Shown here in pieces: positions 21,920 to 22,475 of a stretch of DNA of 22,475 nt; the first letter of the stretch is position 1; each line of letters opens with the position of its first letter. The stretch spans positions 1 through 22,475 of the forward strand of contig JAEZSM010000162.1 in the NCBI GenBank assembly GCA_023421875.1. Direction: 5' to 3'. This stretch comes from Spirochaetota bacterium (GTDB lineage: Bacteria > Spirochaetota > Spirochaetia > Treponematales > Rectinemataceae). Below the pieces are notes generated by a model. The model was given only the letters and a program-made list of their open reading frames with translations. It was not told where the DNA came from and did no database searches. The position numbers and the translations under genes are program-made.

Positions 21920-22475
21920 ATGGGTGATTATGAAGCCATCGTCATTGGCGGAGGCCATGCAGGCATAGAAGCCGCTCTGGCCTTGGCGCGCCTGGGCGCA
22001 AAAAGCCTGCTGATCACCCAAAATCCCGACACCATCGGCAAGATGTCCTGCAATCCCGCCATTGGCGGCTTGGCCAAGGGCAACCTGGTCCGGGAGATCG
22101 ATGCACTGGGCGGCCAGATGGGCATTCTTGCCGACGCATCTAGCCTGCAACTGCGCATGCTCAACCAGTCCAGGGGCGCAGCCGTCCAGGCGCCCAGGGC
22201 GCAGTCGGACAAGGCCCTCTATTCGGAGCTTGCCCGCACAAGCATCGAGGAGCAGCCCAAGCTCTCCATACTCATGGATACTGTGGTGGACATCATTCCC
22301 TCCCAGGACGGCCGACGGGTCGAGGGTGTACGCACCGAGCGTGGCGTCAGCATCGGGGCGAACGTCATAGTGCTCACCACGGGAACCTTTATGGAAGCCA
22401 CGCTCTTCATCGGCCAGTGGAGCGGTGCGGGCCGCCCCCGCGGCCCGCCCCCCCCCCCCCGGCACGGCCCCCCCC
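21920..22475 (+). CDS. mnmG: tRNA uridine-5-carboxymethylaminomethyl(34) synthesis enzyme MnmG, 5' part
   Basis: The reading frame is open to the right edge of the window. The FAD-binding Rossmann motif VIGGGHAGIEAALALARLG (about 8-26) is followed by GKMSCNPAIGGLAKGNLVREIDALGG and AVQAPRAQSDK, all MnmG signatures. VLTTGTFMEATLFIGQWSG corresponds to the family's GTF motif. MnmG is the FAD enzyme partner of MnmE; full length is about 620 residues, so roughly two thirds is missing. A short GAGG (21912-21915) precedes the ATG. From about 22430 the translation becomes GRPRGPPPPP where AGRxGE is expected, and the DNA is runs of C, so the last ~45 bases are unreliable. Confidence 0.95.
   Translation, partial: MGDYEAIVIGGGHAGIEAALALARLGAKSLLITQNPDTIGKMSCNPAIGGLAKGNLVREIDALGGQMGILADASSLQLRMLNQSRGAAVQAPRAQSDKALYSELARTSIEEQPKLSILMDTVVDIIPSQDGRRVEGVRTERGVSIGANVIVLTTGTFMEATLFIGQWSGAGRPRGPPPPPRHGPP
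22430..22475. other. Low-complexity C/G tail, probable sequence artefact
   Basis: The end of the window is dominated by C homopolymers and breaks the MnmG conservation at the AGRxGE region. This pattern is typical of a degraded contig or read end. It should not be interpreted biologically. Confidence 0.7.

Noticed and set aside
1..22475. CRISPR arrays, tRNA/rRNA genes, transposases, integrase or attachment sites
   Set aside because: I found no regularly spaced repeats, cloverleaf-like segments, mobile-element proteins or flanking repeats while reading both strands.

Overview
This is a GC-rich bacterial chromosomal segment, densely coding on both strands. It has no phage, IS, CRISPR or RNA gene that I can see. 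The gene complement suggests a spirochaete (Treponema/Spirochaeta-like): a MurA with Asp in place of the usual active-site Cys, a membrane pyrophosphatase, MnmE next to MnmG, and several degenerate two-component-like regulators. That assignment is inference from gene content, not from a marker gene. The last ~45 bases are abnormal C-runs inside mnmG and look like a low-quality contig end.

Layout. Positions 1-3295 (+): the 3' end of a CtpA-type S41 protease, rsmE (16S rRNA methyltransferase), a WecG/TagA/CpsF-like protein that lacks the family's catalytic Asp motif, and a sigma-54 activator-type AAA+ ATPase with a pseudo-receiver and no DNA-binding domain. Positions 3237-4064 (-): a TrmJ-like tRNA methyltransferase whose 3' end overlaps the activator. 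Positions 4143-7491 (+): an SDR oxidoreductase, a STAS domain fused to a zinc ribbon, a YbjN-like small protein, a PspA/IM30 gene interrupted by one in-frame TAG, and an OmpR-like winged-helix protein with a degenerate receiver. Positions 7494-8777 (-): murA. Positions 8963-10045 (+): pyrC. Positions 10037-10744 (-): an SGNH hydrolase, divergent from a DUF1836 regulator (10884-11519, +) across a palindrome-rich control region. Positions 11602-17126 (-): an arginine operon argC-argJ-argB-argD, with an M24 Xaa-Pro peptidase translationally coupled at the end. Positions 17602-22475 (+): hppA (K+-dependent, probably Na+-pumping pyrophosphatase), an unrecognised 261-residue protein, mnmE and the start of mnmG.

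How the genes work together. argCJBD encodes acetylated-ornithine synthesis from N-acetylglutamate with acetyl recycling by ArgJ. mnmE and mnmG form one tRNA wobble-uridine modification complex. RsmE and TrmJ are further RNA methyltransferases. The STAS, YbjN, PspA and OmpR-like genes may form an envelope-stress cluster.

The most distinctive signals are: (1) the SGNH hydrolase/DUF1836 divergent region, where each of two opposing promoters coincides with a related ATATGGT-N7-ACCATAT-type operator; (2) at least four genes (activator, SDR, murA, DUF1836) whose best sigma-70-like -10 box lies only 5-7 nt before an ATG without a Shine-Dalgarno, suggesting leaderless mRNAs; (3) several regulators or enzymes that have lost canonical catalytic or phospho-acceptor residues. 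I see no clearly new multi-gene defence or mobile system.
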